Source of the DNA: Sphingobacteriaceae bacterium
Lineage (GTDB): Bacteria; Bacteroidota; Bacteroidia; B-17B0; Aurantibacillaceae
Reading direction: 5' to 3'
NCBI GenBank assembly: GCA_016709575.1
Contig: JADJMM010000004.1
Span: forward strand, 310,001-374,000
DNA: 64,000 nucleotides
Of this stretch, positions 18,985-28,888 are shown one piece after another (positions within the stretch are counted from its first letter, which is position 1; each line of letters begins with the position of its first letter). The position numbers and the translations under genes were made by a program. The notes below the pieces were generated by a model. The model saw nothing but the letters and a program-made list of their open reading frames with translations. It searched no databases and was not told where the DNA came from.

Positions 18985-21900
18985 TTACTCCATTGTTACA
19001 TCTAAGGCTAATCCTCTTAATTCATGTAATAATACATTGAATGATTCAGGAATACCCGGTGCAGGAATATTGTCGCCTTTTACAATTGCTTCGTAAGCTT
19101 TTGCACGGCCCATTACGTCGTCAGACTTAACGGTTAATAATTCCTGTAACACATTAGCTGCACCATATGCTTCGAGTGCCCAAACCTCCATCTCACCAAA
19201 ACGCTGACCACCAAACTGTGCTTTACCACCTAAAGGTTGTTGCGTAATTAATGAATATGGTCCGATTGAACGTGCGTGCATTTTATCATCAACCATGTGA
19301 CCTAATTTCAACATGTAGATAATACCAACTGTAGCAGGTTGATCAAAACGATCTCCGGTTCCACCATCAATCAAGTACGTACGACCGTATTGAGGTAAGT
19401 TTGCTTTTGCAGTGTATTCATCTATTTGTTCAATTGAAGCCCCATCGAAAATTGGAGTAGAGAATTTCAATCCTAATTTTTGTCCGGCCCAAGCTAACAC
19501 AGTTTCGTAAATCTGTCCAAGGTTCATACGCGATGGCACACCTAACGGATTCAATACAATGTCAACAGGCGTTCCGTCTTCAAGGAATGGCATATCTTCT
19601 TCTTTAACGATACGCGCAACAATACCTTTGTTACCGTGACGACCAGCCATTTTATCACCAACTTTAAGTTTACGTTTTTGTGCAATGTAAACTTTAGCTA
19701 ATTGAACGATACCATTTGGTAATTCATCACCAACAGTAATCTGGAATTTCTCGCGCTTGTACTGACCAAGTAAATCATTGTACTTAATCATGAAGTTATG
19801 TAACAAACGTTCGATCTGTTCGTTTTTATCTTTATCAGTTGTCCAGTTTGAAGGATTTACTTCAGAGAAATCAACGCGCTCTAATAATTTTTGTGTGAAC
19901 TTAGTTCCGCGAGGAATAATTTCTTCACCTAAAATATTTTGAACACCTTGAGAAGTACGACCATTCACCAACACAAATAATTTATCAATTAATTGTAATT
20001 TGATGTTATGAATATTCTTTTCGTGTTCTGAATCTAATTTATCGATAACCGGTTTTTCATCCGCTTTCGCTTTTTTTATCTTTAATAGCACGAGAGAATA
20101 ATTTTTTTATCGATTACTACACCTTTCAATGACGGAGATACGCGTAATGATGCATCTTTCACATCACCTGCTTTATCACCGAAGATTGCACGTAATAATT
20201 TCTCTTCTGGTGAAGGATCAGTTTCTCCTTTTGGTGTAATTTTACCAATTAAGATATCACCTTCTTTAACCTCAGCACCGATGCGAATAATACCTTTATC
20301 ATCAAGGTCTTTAGTAGCATCTTCACTTACGTTAGGGATATCCGGAGTTAATTCTTCTAAACCACGTTTTGTATCACGAACTTCTAACGAATATTCATCA
20401 ATGTGAATAGACGTGAAAATATCATCGCGTACAATTTTTTCAGAGATTACGATAGCATCCTCAAAGTTGTAACCTTTCCAAGGCATGAAAGCCACTTTTA
20501 AGTTACGGCCTAAAGCAAGTTCACCTGCTTCTGTAGCGTAACCATCACAAAGCACCTGACCTCTTGAAACTTTATCACCTTTCTTAACGATAGGCTTTAA
20601 GTTCATACAAGTACTTTGATTTGTTTTTTGGAATTTAGTTAACTTATAAGTTTTTACATCGCCATCGAAACTGATTAATTTTTCTTCTTCAGTGCGGTTG
20701 TAACGAATTACGATTTCGCGTGCATCAACATACTCAACAATACCTTCACCTTCAGCGTTAATTAAAACACGTGAATCTTGCGCAACACGAGCTTCAATAC
20801 CTGTTCCCACAATCGGAGATTGCGGACGCATTAAAGGTACAGCTTGACGTTGCATGTTCGATCCCATTAAGGCACGGTTAGCATCATCATGTTCTAAGAA
20901 CGGAATTAACGAAGCAGCAATAGAAGCAATTTGATTCGGAGCGATATCCATTAAATGAACTTTGTCTGGTTCAAGTACAGGGAAGTCACCTTCGAAACGA
21001 GCTACTAACTTTTTGCCGATTAAGTTTCCTTTCTCATCCATTTCCGCACTTGTTTGTGCGATGTTTTTTTGATCTTCTTCTTCAGCAGTTAAATAAATAA
21101 TTGGTTTATTTACTTCCACCTTTGAGTTAGAAACTGTACGGTATGGAGTTTCGATGAAACCAAGTTTATTAATTTTTGCATAAACACACAATGAAGAAAT
21201 CAAACCGATGTTTGGTCCTTCCGGTGTTTCGATAGTACAAAGACGACCGTAGTGAGTATAGTGTACGTCACGAACCTCGAAGCCCGCGCGCTCACGTGAT
21301 AAACCTCCTGGCCCTAGTGCCGATAAACGACGCTTGTGAGTAATCTCTGACAATGGATTGGTTTGATCCATGAACTGAGATAACTGATTTGTACCAAAGA
21401 AAGAGTTGATTACAGATGATAATGTTTTAGCATTAATTAAATCTGTAGGTGTAAACACTTCGTTATCGCGAACGTTCATACGCTCACGGATAGTACGTGC
21501 CATACGTGCTAAACCTACTCCGAATTGAGAGTAAAGTTGCTCACCTACGGTACGAACACGACGGTTACTTAAGTGGTCAATATCATCCACATCAGTTTTT
21601 GAATTGATTAACTCAATCAAATACTTAATGATTAGAATCATGTCTTCTTTTGTAAGAACACGGATATTCATTGGAATATCGATACCTAATTTTTTGTTGA
21701 TACGGTAACGACCAACTTCTCCTAAATCATAACGTTTATCAGAGAAGAATAATTTGTCGATTACACCACGAGCTGTTTCTTCATCAGGTGGTTCAGCGTT
21801 ACGTAACAAACGGTAAATGTATTCAATTGCTTCTTTTTCAGAATTGGTTGAATCTTTTTGTAATGTATTATAGATGATCGCGTAATCAGCAGTGTTGATG

Positions 21901-22799
21901 TCTTCTTTGTGAAGGATGATCGATTTCACTCCTGCGTCAGCAATTAAATCAATGTGTGCGTCTTCTAAAACAGTTTCACGGTCTAAGATAACTTCGTTAC
22001 GCTCGATAGAAACTACCTCCCCGGTATCTTCATCTACGAAATCTTCTAACCAAGTTTTTAAGATACGTGCAGCAAGTCTACGACCAACTTCACGTTTTAA
22101 ACCTGCCTTAGTAACTTTTACTTCGTCAGCTAAACCAAATATTTCTAAAATTTGTTTATCGCTCTCAAAACCGATTGCGCGTAATAAAGTTGTTACCGGT
22201 AATTTTTTCTTACGATCGATGTAAGCGTACATTACGTTGTTGATATCGGTAGCAAATTCTATCCACGAACCTTTGAAAGGGATAACACGTGCGCTATATA
22301 ATTTAGTTCCATTTGCATGGCGGCTTTGTCCGAAGAACACGCCTGGTGAACGGTGTAACTGAGATACAATTACCCTTTCAGCACCATTGATCAAGAATGA
22401 TCCTTTTGGTGTCATATAAGGGATTGTTCCCAAATATACGTCCTGCATAATGGGTTCGAAATCTTCATGTTCAGGATCTGTGCAGTACAAATATAATTTG
22501 GCTTTTAAGGGCACACTGTACGTTAATCCACGCTCAATACACTCATCAATTGAGTAGCGAGGCGGATCGATATAATAATCTTTAAACTCTAAAACGAAGT
22601 TGTTACGTGCATCCGAAATTGGAAAATTTTCGGCAAACACTTTAAACAAACCTTCTTTTTTGCGGTTCTCAGGTGTGGTTTCTAACTGGAAAAAATCCTG
22701 GAAAGACTTCACTTGAATATCCAAAAAATCCGGGTACTCGATCGGAAATTTATTGGATGAGAAATTAATTCTCGCTTTTGGTTTTACTGTTGCAGCCAA
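18985..22799 (-). CDS. rpoB: DNA-directed RNA polymerase subunit beta (frame broken twice)
   Basis: Beta subunit of 1270 residues after two one-base insertions are removed. The product runs from MAATVKPKARINFSSNKFP to the terminal LRGLALDVTME. The rifampicin-pocket region is intact (FGTNQLSQFMDQTNPLSE, then HKRRLSALGPGGLSRERAG), as are later motifs such as DGASIEQIDEY and QPLGGKAQFGGQRFGEME. The breaks fall in two 7-A runs (20102-20108 and 20071-20077), both after GAT; each must be six A to give the family-typical IDKKLFSRAIKDKKAKAD. An essential gene cannot carry these, so I treat them as consensus errors. It is cotranscribed with rpoC and preceded by a 103-bp gap with a hairpin after rplL. 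Confidence 0.98.
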
Positions 22800-22856
22800 T
22801 GTGTTTATATAGTTAAGTTAGTAAAGATTCTAAGTACGTGATCAAGTAACAACAAA

Positions 22857-22890
22857 TGGGAAAGGGCCGTTGTTACACAGCCTTTTCCCA
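22857..22890 (-). promoter_or_regulatory. Hairpin in the rplL-rpoB gap (possible attenuator or processing site)
   Basis: TGGGAAAAGGC and GCCCTTTCCCA flank a 12-base loop, giving a long stem with one mismatch. It sits 12 bp after the rplL stop and 57 bp before rpoB. There is no strong U tract, so partial attenuation or RNA processing is likelier than full termination; rplL-rpoB gaps in other bacteria hold such elements. Confidence 0.5.
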
Positions 22891-22902
22891 AAATGTGATT
22901 AA

Positions 22903-23271
22903 TTACTTAATTTCAACTTTAGCACCAGCTTCTTCTAAAGCTTTCTTAATAGATTCAGCTTCTTCCTTAGCAATACCTTCTTTTACTGCTTTTGGAGCAC
23001 CGTCAACTAAATCTTTAGCTTCTTTTAAACCAAGTCCAGTTAAATCTTTTACTACTTTAACAACACCAAGCTTTGCAGCTCCTGCTTCAAGTAACATTAC
23101 GTCGAAAGATGTTTTCGCTGCTGCAGCTTCTCCGCCACCGCCACCTGCTACAACTACTGCTGCTGCTGCTGGTTCGATACCATATTCGTCTTTTAATATT
23201 TTTGCTAATTCTTGTACATCTTTTACTGTCAAGTTAACAAGTGTTTCAGCTATTGATTTTACGTCTGCCAT
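22903..23271 (-). CDS. rplL: 50S ribosomal protein L7/L12
   Basis: Acidic 122-residue protein forming the multimeric ribosomal stalk that recruits translation factors. The N-terminal dimerisation helices (MADVKSIAETLVNLTVKDVQ) are followed by an Ala/Gly-rich hinge (about 35-52) and the conserved C-terminal domain with KTSFDVMLLEAGAAKL, VKDLTGLGLKEAKDLVDG and the terminal EEAGAKVEIK. The length matches the family. It lies 67 bp downstream of rplJ. Confidence 0.99.
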   Translation of the reverse strand: MADVKSIAETLVNLTVKDVQELAKILKDEYGIEPAAAAVVVAGGGGGEAAAAKTSFDVMLLEAGAAKLGVVKVVKDLTGLGLKEAKDLVDGAPKAVKEGIAKEEAESIKKALEEAGAKVEIK

Positions 23272-23338
23272 TTTATTATGGGTTTAAATTTTTAATAATT
23301 GATTAATTGTTTTTTATTTTTTGATTGTTGCTCGTTAA

Positions 23339-23839
23339 TTATGCTGCTGCTTCTGACTCGCCGGCTTTTTTCTCTAATCCGCCCATTACGCGCTGGATTG
23401 GAGATTGAAGTAACATAATAATGTCGCCAATCATTTCGTTCTTCGACTTCATTGCAGCCAAAGCATCTAATTGATTATCTCCGATATAAATTGTTTCTTC
23501 AACATAAGCTGCTTTTAATGCAGGTTTAGAATCCTTTTTACGGAATTCTTTAATTGCTTTTGCAGGTGCGTTTGATACTTCTGTAAACATTAAAGCTGTT
23601 TCTCCTTTTAATGCAGGAATTAACTCAGCTAATTTGCTGTCGTTAGCACGTTCAATTGCTTTTTTAAGCAATGTGTTCTTAACAACAGTTACGCTTACTT
23701 TTTTATCAAAACAAACCTTACGGAAAGCATTAACTTTTTCAACTGTTAACGTTGAACAATCTGCTAAATAGATTTTAGTGTTGGCGTTTAATCTTTCCAC
23801 CAACTGATCTATTACTTTTGTTTTTTCTACTTTATTCAT
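23339..23839 (-). CDS. rplJ: 50S ribosomal protein L10
   Basis: A 166-residue protein that anchors L7/L12 dimers to 23S rRNA. The N-terminal RNA-binding domain shows LADCSTLTVEKVNAFRK, VVKNTLLKKAIE and the conserved KGETALMFT; the C-terminal helix that carries L7/L12 follows (SPIQRVMGGLEKK). It begins 10 bp after the true end of rplA. In other bacteria L10(L12)4 represses its own mRNA. Here the rplA-rplJ gap is too short for that leader, so control would have to lie upstream. Confidence 0.99.
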   Translation of the reverse strand: MNKVEKTKVIDQLVERLNANTKIYLADCSTLTVEKVNAFRKVCFDKKVSVTVVKNTLLKKAIERANDSKLAELIPALKGETALMFTEVSNAPAKAIKEFRKKDSKPALKAAYVEETIYIGDNQLDALAAMKSKNEMIGDIIMLLQSPIQRVMGGLEKKAGESEAAA

Positions 23840-23849
23840 TTAGCAGTTT

Positions 23850-24545
23850 TTAGTTATTGAATAATTTAGTATCAATCATGATACCCGCACTCATTGTGCT
23901 GCTCATAGTTACTGACTTTACGTAAGTACCTTTTGCGCTTGATGGTTTTAATTTGATAACAGCTTGTAGAACTTCCATGGCATTTTCTTCCAATTTGTTT
24001 GCATCGAAAGAAGCTTAACCTACACGGGTATGAATGATACCTGCTTTATCCACTTTGAAATCAATTTTACCACCTTTTGAGTCGGCTACAGCTTTACCAA
24101 TATCCATTGTTACGGTTCCGGTTTTTGGGTTTGGCATTAAACCACGAGGGCCTAATACACTACCTAAAGCACCAACTTTACCCATAACAGAAGGCATAGT
24201 AACGATTACGTCTACGTCTGTCCATCCACCTTTAATTTTCTCAATGTACTCATCTAATCCAACGTAATCGGCGCCTGCTGCTTTAGCTTCCGCTTCCTTA
24301 TCAGGAGTAACGATTGCTAAAACACGCATCACTTTACCTGTACCGTGAGGTAAGGTTACTGTACCGCGTACCATTTGATTAGCTTTTTTGGGGTCAACTC
24401 CTAAACGGATAGCGATATCCACTGAGGCATCAAATTTAGTGGTAGTAATTTCTTTTACCACTTTAGATGCTTCAGCAACGGAGTGAGCTTTTGTAGCGTC
24501 GAATTTTGCTACAGCAGCTTTTCTTTTTTTAGTCAACGTTGCCAT
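23850..24545 (-). CDS. rplA: 50S ribosomal protein L1 (in-frame TAA at codon 177)
   Basis: The frame from ATG 24545 to the stop at 23850 encodes 231 residues, the normal L1 length, with conserved LPHGTGK and GPRGLMPNPKTGTV. It is interrupted by TAA at 24015-24017, exactly where the family has Lys/Arg in HTRVGKASFD. Downstream, in the same frame, ASFDANKLEENAMEVLQAV continues as good L1 to the natural end, MIDTKLFNN. This is a substitution, not a frameshift: GGTAAAGC reads as GGTTAAGC, equal to one T gained and one A lost. L1 lines the ribosomal exit-site stalk and represses the L11-L1 operon in other bacteria. A consensus error is likeliest. Confidence 0.95.
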
Positions 24546-24583
24546 TTTTTAGCTAATTTTTAATTGTTATTATTAATTTAATT

Positions 24584-25021
24584 TTAAAAAGGTTTGTTAC
24601 CTGAAACGGTTACTCCCATACTGCGGGCAGTTCCTGCAACCATACTCATTGCTGATTCAATTGTAAAACAATTCATGTCTACAATTTTATCTTCTGCAAT
24701 TTTCTTAATTTGATCCCATGATATAGAACCAACTTTTTTACGGTTGCTTTGTCCTGAACCCAGCTTTACTTTCGTCACCTCCATAATTTGTGCTGCTACC
24801 GGTGGACGCTTGATAATGAAATCAAAAGTCTTGTCGATATAAACATTAATGATAACCGGTAATACTTTACCTTGTTGCTCCTGGGTTCTAGCGTTGAACT
24901 GCTTACAGAACTCCATAATGTTTACACCTTTTGCACCTAATGCAGGACCAATTGGCGGCGATGGGTTAGTAGCTCCACCTTTAATTTGAAGCTTTACTAT
25001 TGCTGATAATTCTTTTGCCAT
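24584..25021 (-). CDS. rplK: 50S ribosomal protein L11
   Basis: A 145-residue protein of the GTPase-associated centre. The N-terminal domain has the proline-rich GGATNPSPPIGPALGAKGVN, and the rRNA-binding C-terminal domain follows with SGQSNRKKVGSISWDQ and the terminal GTARSMGVTVSG. The length and both domains are normal. It lies 38 bp upstream of rplA and 155 bp downstream of nusG. That gap has an inverted repeat (GATGAAG...CTTCATC, about 25051-25083 on the plus strand) which could be a leader structure, but I cannot match it to a known L1 site. Confidence 0.99.
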   Translation of the reverse strand: MAKELSAIVKLQIKGGATNPSPPIGPALGAKGVNIMEFCKQFNARTQEQQGKVLPVIINVYIDKTFDFIIKRPPVAAQIMEVTKVKLGSGQSNRKKVGSISWDQIKKIAEDKIVDMNCFTIESAMSMVAGTARSMGVTVSGNKPF

Positions 25022-25176
25022 CTTTAATTATTTATTTTCGTTTATTAATGTGATGAAGTCAATGTCTCACCTATCTTCTTCATCGGTTTATTGTTGGCTT
25101 TTCGTTTCTGACTAGTTTTACTTTGAGTTGGAAGCAGCAAAGCGGACTCGTGTCAGAAATTATTACCACAATTTTT

Positions 25177-25756
25177 TTATTCTCTTTCTACTTCACCGTA
25201 ATTTAATTCAACAGGTGTTTTACGTCCGAAGATTTTTACAGTTACTTTAATTTTTTCTTCTCTTCATTCACCTCTTCAATAATTCCGTTGAATCCATTGA
25301 AAGGGCCGTTAATTACTTTTACTGATTCACCAACTACATAATTTGTAGTTACAGTTCCTTCAGCTTCGGTTAACTCATCCACTTTTCCTAAGATGCGGTT
25401 CACTTCTGAAATACGCATTGGAACAGGCTCGCCACCTTTTGTTTCACCTAAAAAACCAATTACACCTGTAATGTTTTTAATGGTGTGAGGAATTTCACCT
25501 ACTAATAACGCTTCAATTAAAACATACCCCGGATAAAACGAACGCTCTTTAGCAATCTTTTGTCCGTTACGTATGTGAATAATTTTTCAGTTGGAATTAA
25601 CACTTGCGAAACATAATCGTTAAGCTTAAGTCGGTTAATTTCCACTTCAATATATTGCTTCACCTTTTTTTCCTGCTCGCTAATAGCACATACCACGTAC
25701 CACTTTTTAGGAGTCGTTAAAGGATCTTGTTTCGTTTTTGTTTTTGTCTGTACCAT
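25177..25756 (-). CDS. nusG: Transcription termination/antitermination factor NusG (frame broken twice)
   Basis: NusG of 193 residues once two one-base losses are repaired, both in A runs of the coding strand (25583-25587 and 25251-25256). The N-terminal NGN domain shows KKWYVVCAISEQEKKVKQYIE and, after the first repair, the typical RSFYPGYVLIEA. The C-terminal KOW domain contains VGESVKVINGPFNGFNGIIEE and ends KTPVELNYGEVERE. NusG binds RNA polymerase and links it to ribosomes or Rho. It sits directly after secE, the usual bacterial pair. Because the gene is essential and homology continues across both breaks, I call them sequence errors. Confidence 0.96.
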
Positions 25757-25780
25757 GATTAAAAAGTCTTAATACTATTA

Positions 25781-25981
25781 TTACATTCCATTAATCATCT
25801 GGTAAGCTAATTCCATTAGCTTCGCAAATGCCGTGTCCATGGCAAAAACCACTAGCGCAATAATTATTGAGGCTACCATTACTACCATGGCGCTACCTTG
25901 CAATTCTTGCCAGGTTGGCCAACTTACTTTACTTACCAATTCGTTGGTAGTCTCTTGAAAATATGTTCCTATTTTACTCAT
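25781..25981 (-). CDS. secE: Preprotein translocase subunit SecE
   Basis: A 66-residue single-span protein, the minimal form usual outside Proteobacteria. The amphipathic helix ETTNELVSKVSWPTWQELQG carries the conserved KVSWPTxxEL motif and is followed by one membrane helix (about 30-58). SecE clamps SecY in the translocon. It lies between tRNA-Trp (46 bp) and nusG (24 bp). Confidence 0.98.
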   Translation of the reverse strand: MSKIGTYFQETTNELVSKVSWPTWQELQGSAMVVMVASIIIALVVFAMDTAFAKLMELAYQMINGM

Positions 25982-26027
25982 AACCTTTTTAATTTAAGAA
26001 GGTAGATTTTATCTACACCTCTATTAG

Positions 26028-26098
26028 CACGGGAGGAGGGGCTCGAACCCCCATCAACGGTTTTGGAGACCGCTATTCTACCATTGAACTACTCCCGT
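26028..26098 (-). tRNA. tRNA-Trp(CCA)
   Basis: The minus strand folds as a cloverleaf of 71 nt: acceptor ACGGGAG/CTCCCGT with discriminator G, D arm AGTTCAATGGTAGAA, anticodon loop CTCCAAA (anticodon CCA) and a T arm with GGTTCGAGCC. The 3' CCA is not encoded. It sits between tuf and secE, as in other Bacteroidota. Confidence 0.98.
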
Positions 26099-26183
26099 AA
26101 CTTTATTCAATGTTCAAAATTTAAAGAACTTTTTGCCTGTTTTCCTCTCCAAAAGGCCCTAAAATTAGGGGGTTTATAAAACA

Positions 26184-26218
26184 GCAAAATGGCAAGCTCC
26201 GAAGAGCTGCCATTTTGC
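26184..26218 (-). terminator. Terminator or attenuating hairpin after tuf
   Basis: GCAAAATGGCA and TGCCATTTTGC pair around an inner AGCTC-TTCGG-AGCT hairpin, followed by TGTTTTAT. It lies 20 bp after the tuf stop. Since tRNA-Trp, secE and nusG follow on the same strand with no obvious promoter, it may be leaky. Confidence 0.7.
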
Positions 26219-26238
26219 CTATATATAAACTATGGCAA

Positions 26239-27427
<1,189 letters not shown>

Positions 27428-27500
27428 AGTAGTAGTTTATTTACTTGTTTTTATTTGTTTATATATATTAGTTTTAACTAATTTCTTTTCTAATTTTTAG

Positions 27501-27572
<72 letters not shown>

Positions 27573-27815
27573 TTTTGTTCTTTATCCTATTCAACTTCAT
27601 CATATTTAAAGAACTAAATTCCTTTACATGCTAAAAGTCCCTCCTTTTGGGGACATCCAGAACACCTGCAAGCCGTGATACACAAGCTTTTCGGTTTCCT
27701 GCCCTCTGCATTTTGCGGAAGGTTATTTTTTCGCTCTCACTAATTTCTCTTCTGCAACTCCCCCTTACTATCCCTCGTTTCCTTGGTGTTTGGGTTTAAA
27801 TTGCATTTATTATAG
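27573..27815. other. 243-bp spacer between tRNA-Gly and tRNA-Thr(GGT)
   Basis: No gene is seen. On the minus strand a small hairpin GTCCC...GGGAC (27637-27654) is followed by TTTTAG, a weak terminator or processing signal. The remainder has no coding pattern or tRNA fold. Confidence 0.4.
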
Positions 27816-27888
27816 AGCGGAAGACGGGTCTCGAACCCGCAACCTCCAGCTTGGAAGGCTGGAGCTCTACCAATTGAGCTACTTCCGC
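27816..27888 (-). tRNA. tRNA-Gly(TCC)
   Basis: A 73-nt cloverleaf on the minus strand: acceptor GCGGAAG/CTTCCGC, D arm AGCTCAATTGGTAGAGC, anticodon loop CTTCCAA (TCC) and T arm GGGTTCGAGACCC. CCA is not encoded. Confidence 0.98.
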
Positions 27889-27919
27889 TTTTATTCACAA
27901 TGGCCATCTATAAGCCAAG

Positions 27920-28001
27920 TGGGGTAAGATGGATTCGAACCACCGAAGTTGAAAACAGCAGATTTACAGTCTGCCCCATTTGGCCACTCTGGTATTACCC
28001 C
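27920..28001 (-). tRNA. tRNA-Tyr(GTA)
   Basis: A class II tRNA of 82 nt on the minus strand: acceptor GGGGTAA/TTACCCC with discriminator A, anticodon loop CTGTAAA (GTA), a long variable arm and T arm GGTTCGAATCC. It lies 31 bp upstream of tRNA-Gly. Confidence 0.98.
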
Positions 28002-28011
28002 CATTAAAAAG

Positions 28012-28084
28012 AGCCGAAGAAGGGACTCGAACCCCCGACCGCCTGATTACAAATCAGGAGCTCTACCAGCTGAGCTACTTCGGC
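28012..28084 (-). tRNA. tRNA-Thr(TGT)
   Basis: A 73-nt cloverleaf on the minus strand: acceptor GCCGAAG/CTTCGGC, D arm AGCTCAGCTGGTAGAGC, anticodon loop TTTGTAA (TGT) and T arm GGGTTCGAGTCCC. First gene of the tRNA-tuf cluster. Confidence 0.98.
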
Positions 28085-28131
28085 TTTTTATGGTTTTTAC
28101 AAAGAACTTTTTACCCTTTAAAAAGGGACTG

Positions 28132-28162
28132 CAAATGTACTAACAAAATTGTTTGGCGCAAA
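28132..28162 (-). promoter_or_regulatory. Bacteroidota-type promoter of the tRNA-tuf-secE-rpoBC cluster
   Basis: On the minus strand TTTG (28159-28162) is followed by exactly 19 bases and TACATTTG (28132-28139), a perfect match to the Bacteroidota housekeeping consensus TTTG-N19-TAnnTTTG. The expected start site is near 28125, about 40 nt before the mature tRNA-Thr(TGT). Confidence 0.85.
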
Positions 28163-28341
28163 TAAAAAAAGAACATTTTTTTTAAGATAGATATATATCT
28201 TGATTATCAATACCTTAAGTATATTTTTTGGTCCGAATTCTTAGCCAAAACCCATATTATATTTTATTGGCTTTTCGTTATGGCGATAAATAATGATTTT
28301 TAATGTTTTAAATTCTTTTAGATTCATTAAAATTTTAAATC

Positions 28342-28800
28342 ATGAAAAACTGGAGTTTTTTAGTCGCTTTTTTATTGCCTTTTTACTTTTTTGGTCAAGG
28401 TATGAACCCTGTAAAATGGGAGGCCAAATATAACGAATTACCTAATAACGAAGCTGAAATTATTGTTACAGCAACAATAGAAAAAGGATGGCACATGTAT
28501 TCCATAAATCTTAACCCGGATGCAGGACCTATTCCTACAACCGCGATTTTTTCGCCTGGAAGCGATTATGAAATCGTAGGAAAACCCATCGAAGAAGGTG
28601 TGAAAGAAGAATATGATAAAATGTTTGAAATGAAAATCGGCTCCTTTGATGGAAAAGCTATCATAAAACAAAAACTAAAACGTAAAAACACAAAAAGTTT
28701 TCAAACACCAATAAAAATCGAATACATGGTTTGTAACGACAAACAATGTTTGCCTCCAAAAACAATTGATATCATGTTAGTAGTACCAGCAAAAAAATAG
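28342..28800 (+). CDS. Secreted DsbD N-terminal-domain-like protein
   Basis: A 152-residue exported protein: signal peptide MKNWSFLVAFLLPFYFFGQ, then a single immunoglobulin-like domain of the DsbD-alpha type (PF11412-like). Family features are KGWHMYSINLNPDAGPIPT and the two-cysteine motif VCNDKQCLPP near the C-terminus, the redox pair that in DsbD passes electrons to periplasmic partners. The same domain opens the DsbD encoded 89 bp downstream, so the two are probably cotranscribed partners, with this one a free periplasmic thiol carrier. That role is inferred. Confidence 0.85.
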   Translation: MKNWSFLVAFLLPFYFFGQGMNPVKWEAKYNELPNNEAEIIVTATIEKGWHMYSINLNPDAGPIPTTAIFSPGSDYEIVGKPIEEGVKEEYDKMFEMKIGSFDGKAIIKQKLKRKNTKSFQTPIKIEYMVCNDKQCLPPKTIDIMLVVPAKK

Positions 28801-28888
28801 GAATCTAATTTTAAGCTCTTTATAATTTATAGCTCAACTATTATTACAAACCCAAAACATTATTTTTGTGAAACTACATTCAAAAAAT

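Noticed and set aside
20071..20108. Programmed ribosomal frameshifting in rpoB
   Set aside because: It would need two slips in one essential gene, and similar defects occur in a dozen unrelated genes; consensus error is simpler.
22856..23287. Plus-strand open frame across rplL
   Set aside because: Ala/Pro/Ser-rich antisense shadow of the Ala-rich L7/L12 gene.
27949..28143. Plus-strand open frames over the tRNA-Tyr/tRNA-Thr genes
   Set aside because: They are made of tRNA complement; phrases like RRRDSNPRPPDYKS are the well-known false translation of tRNA genes.
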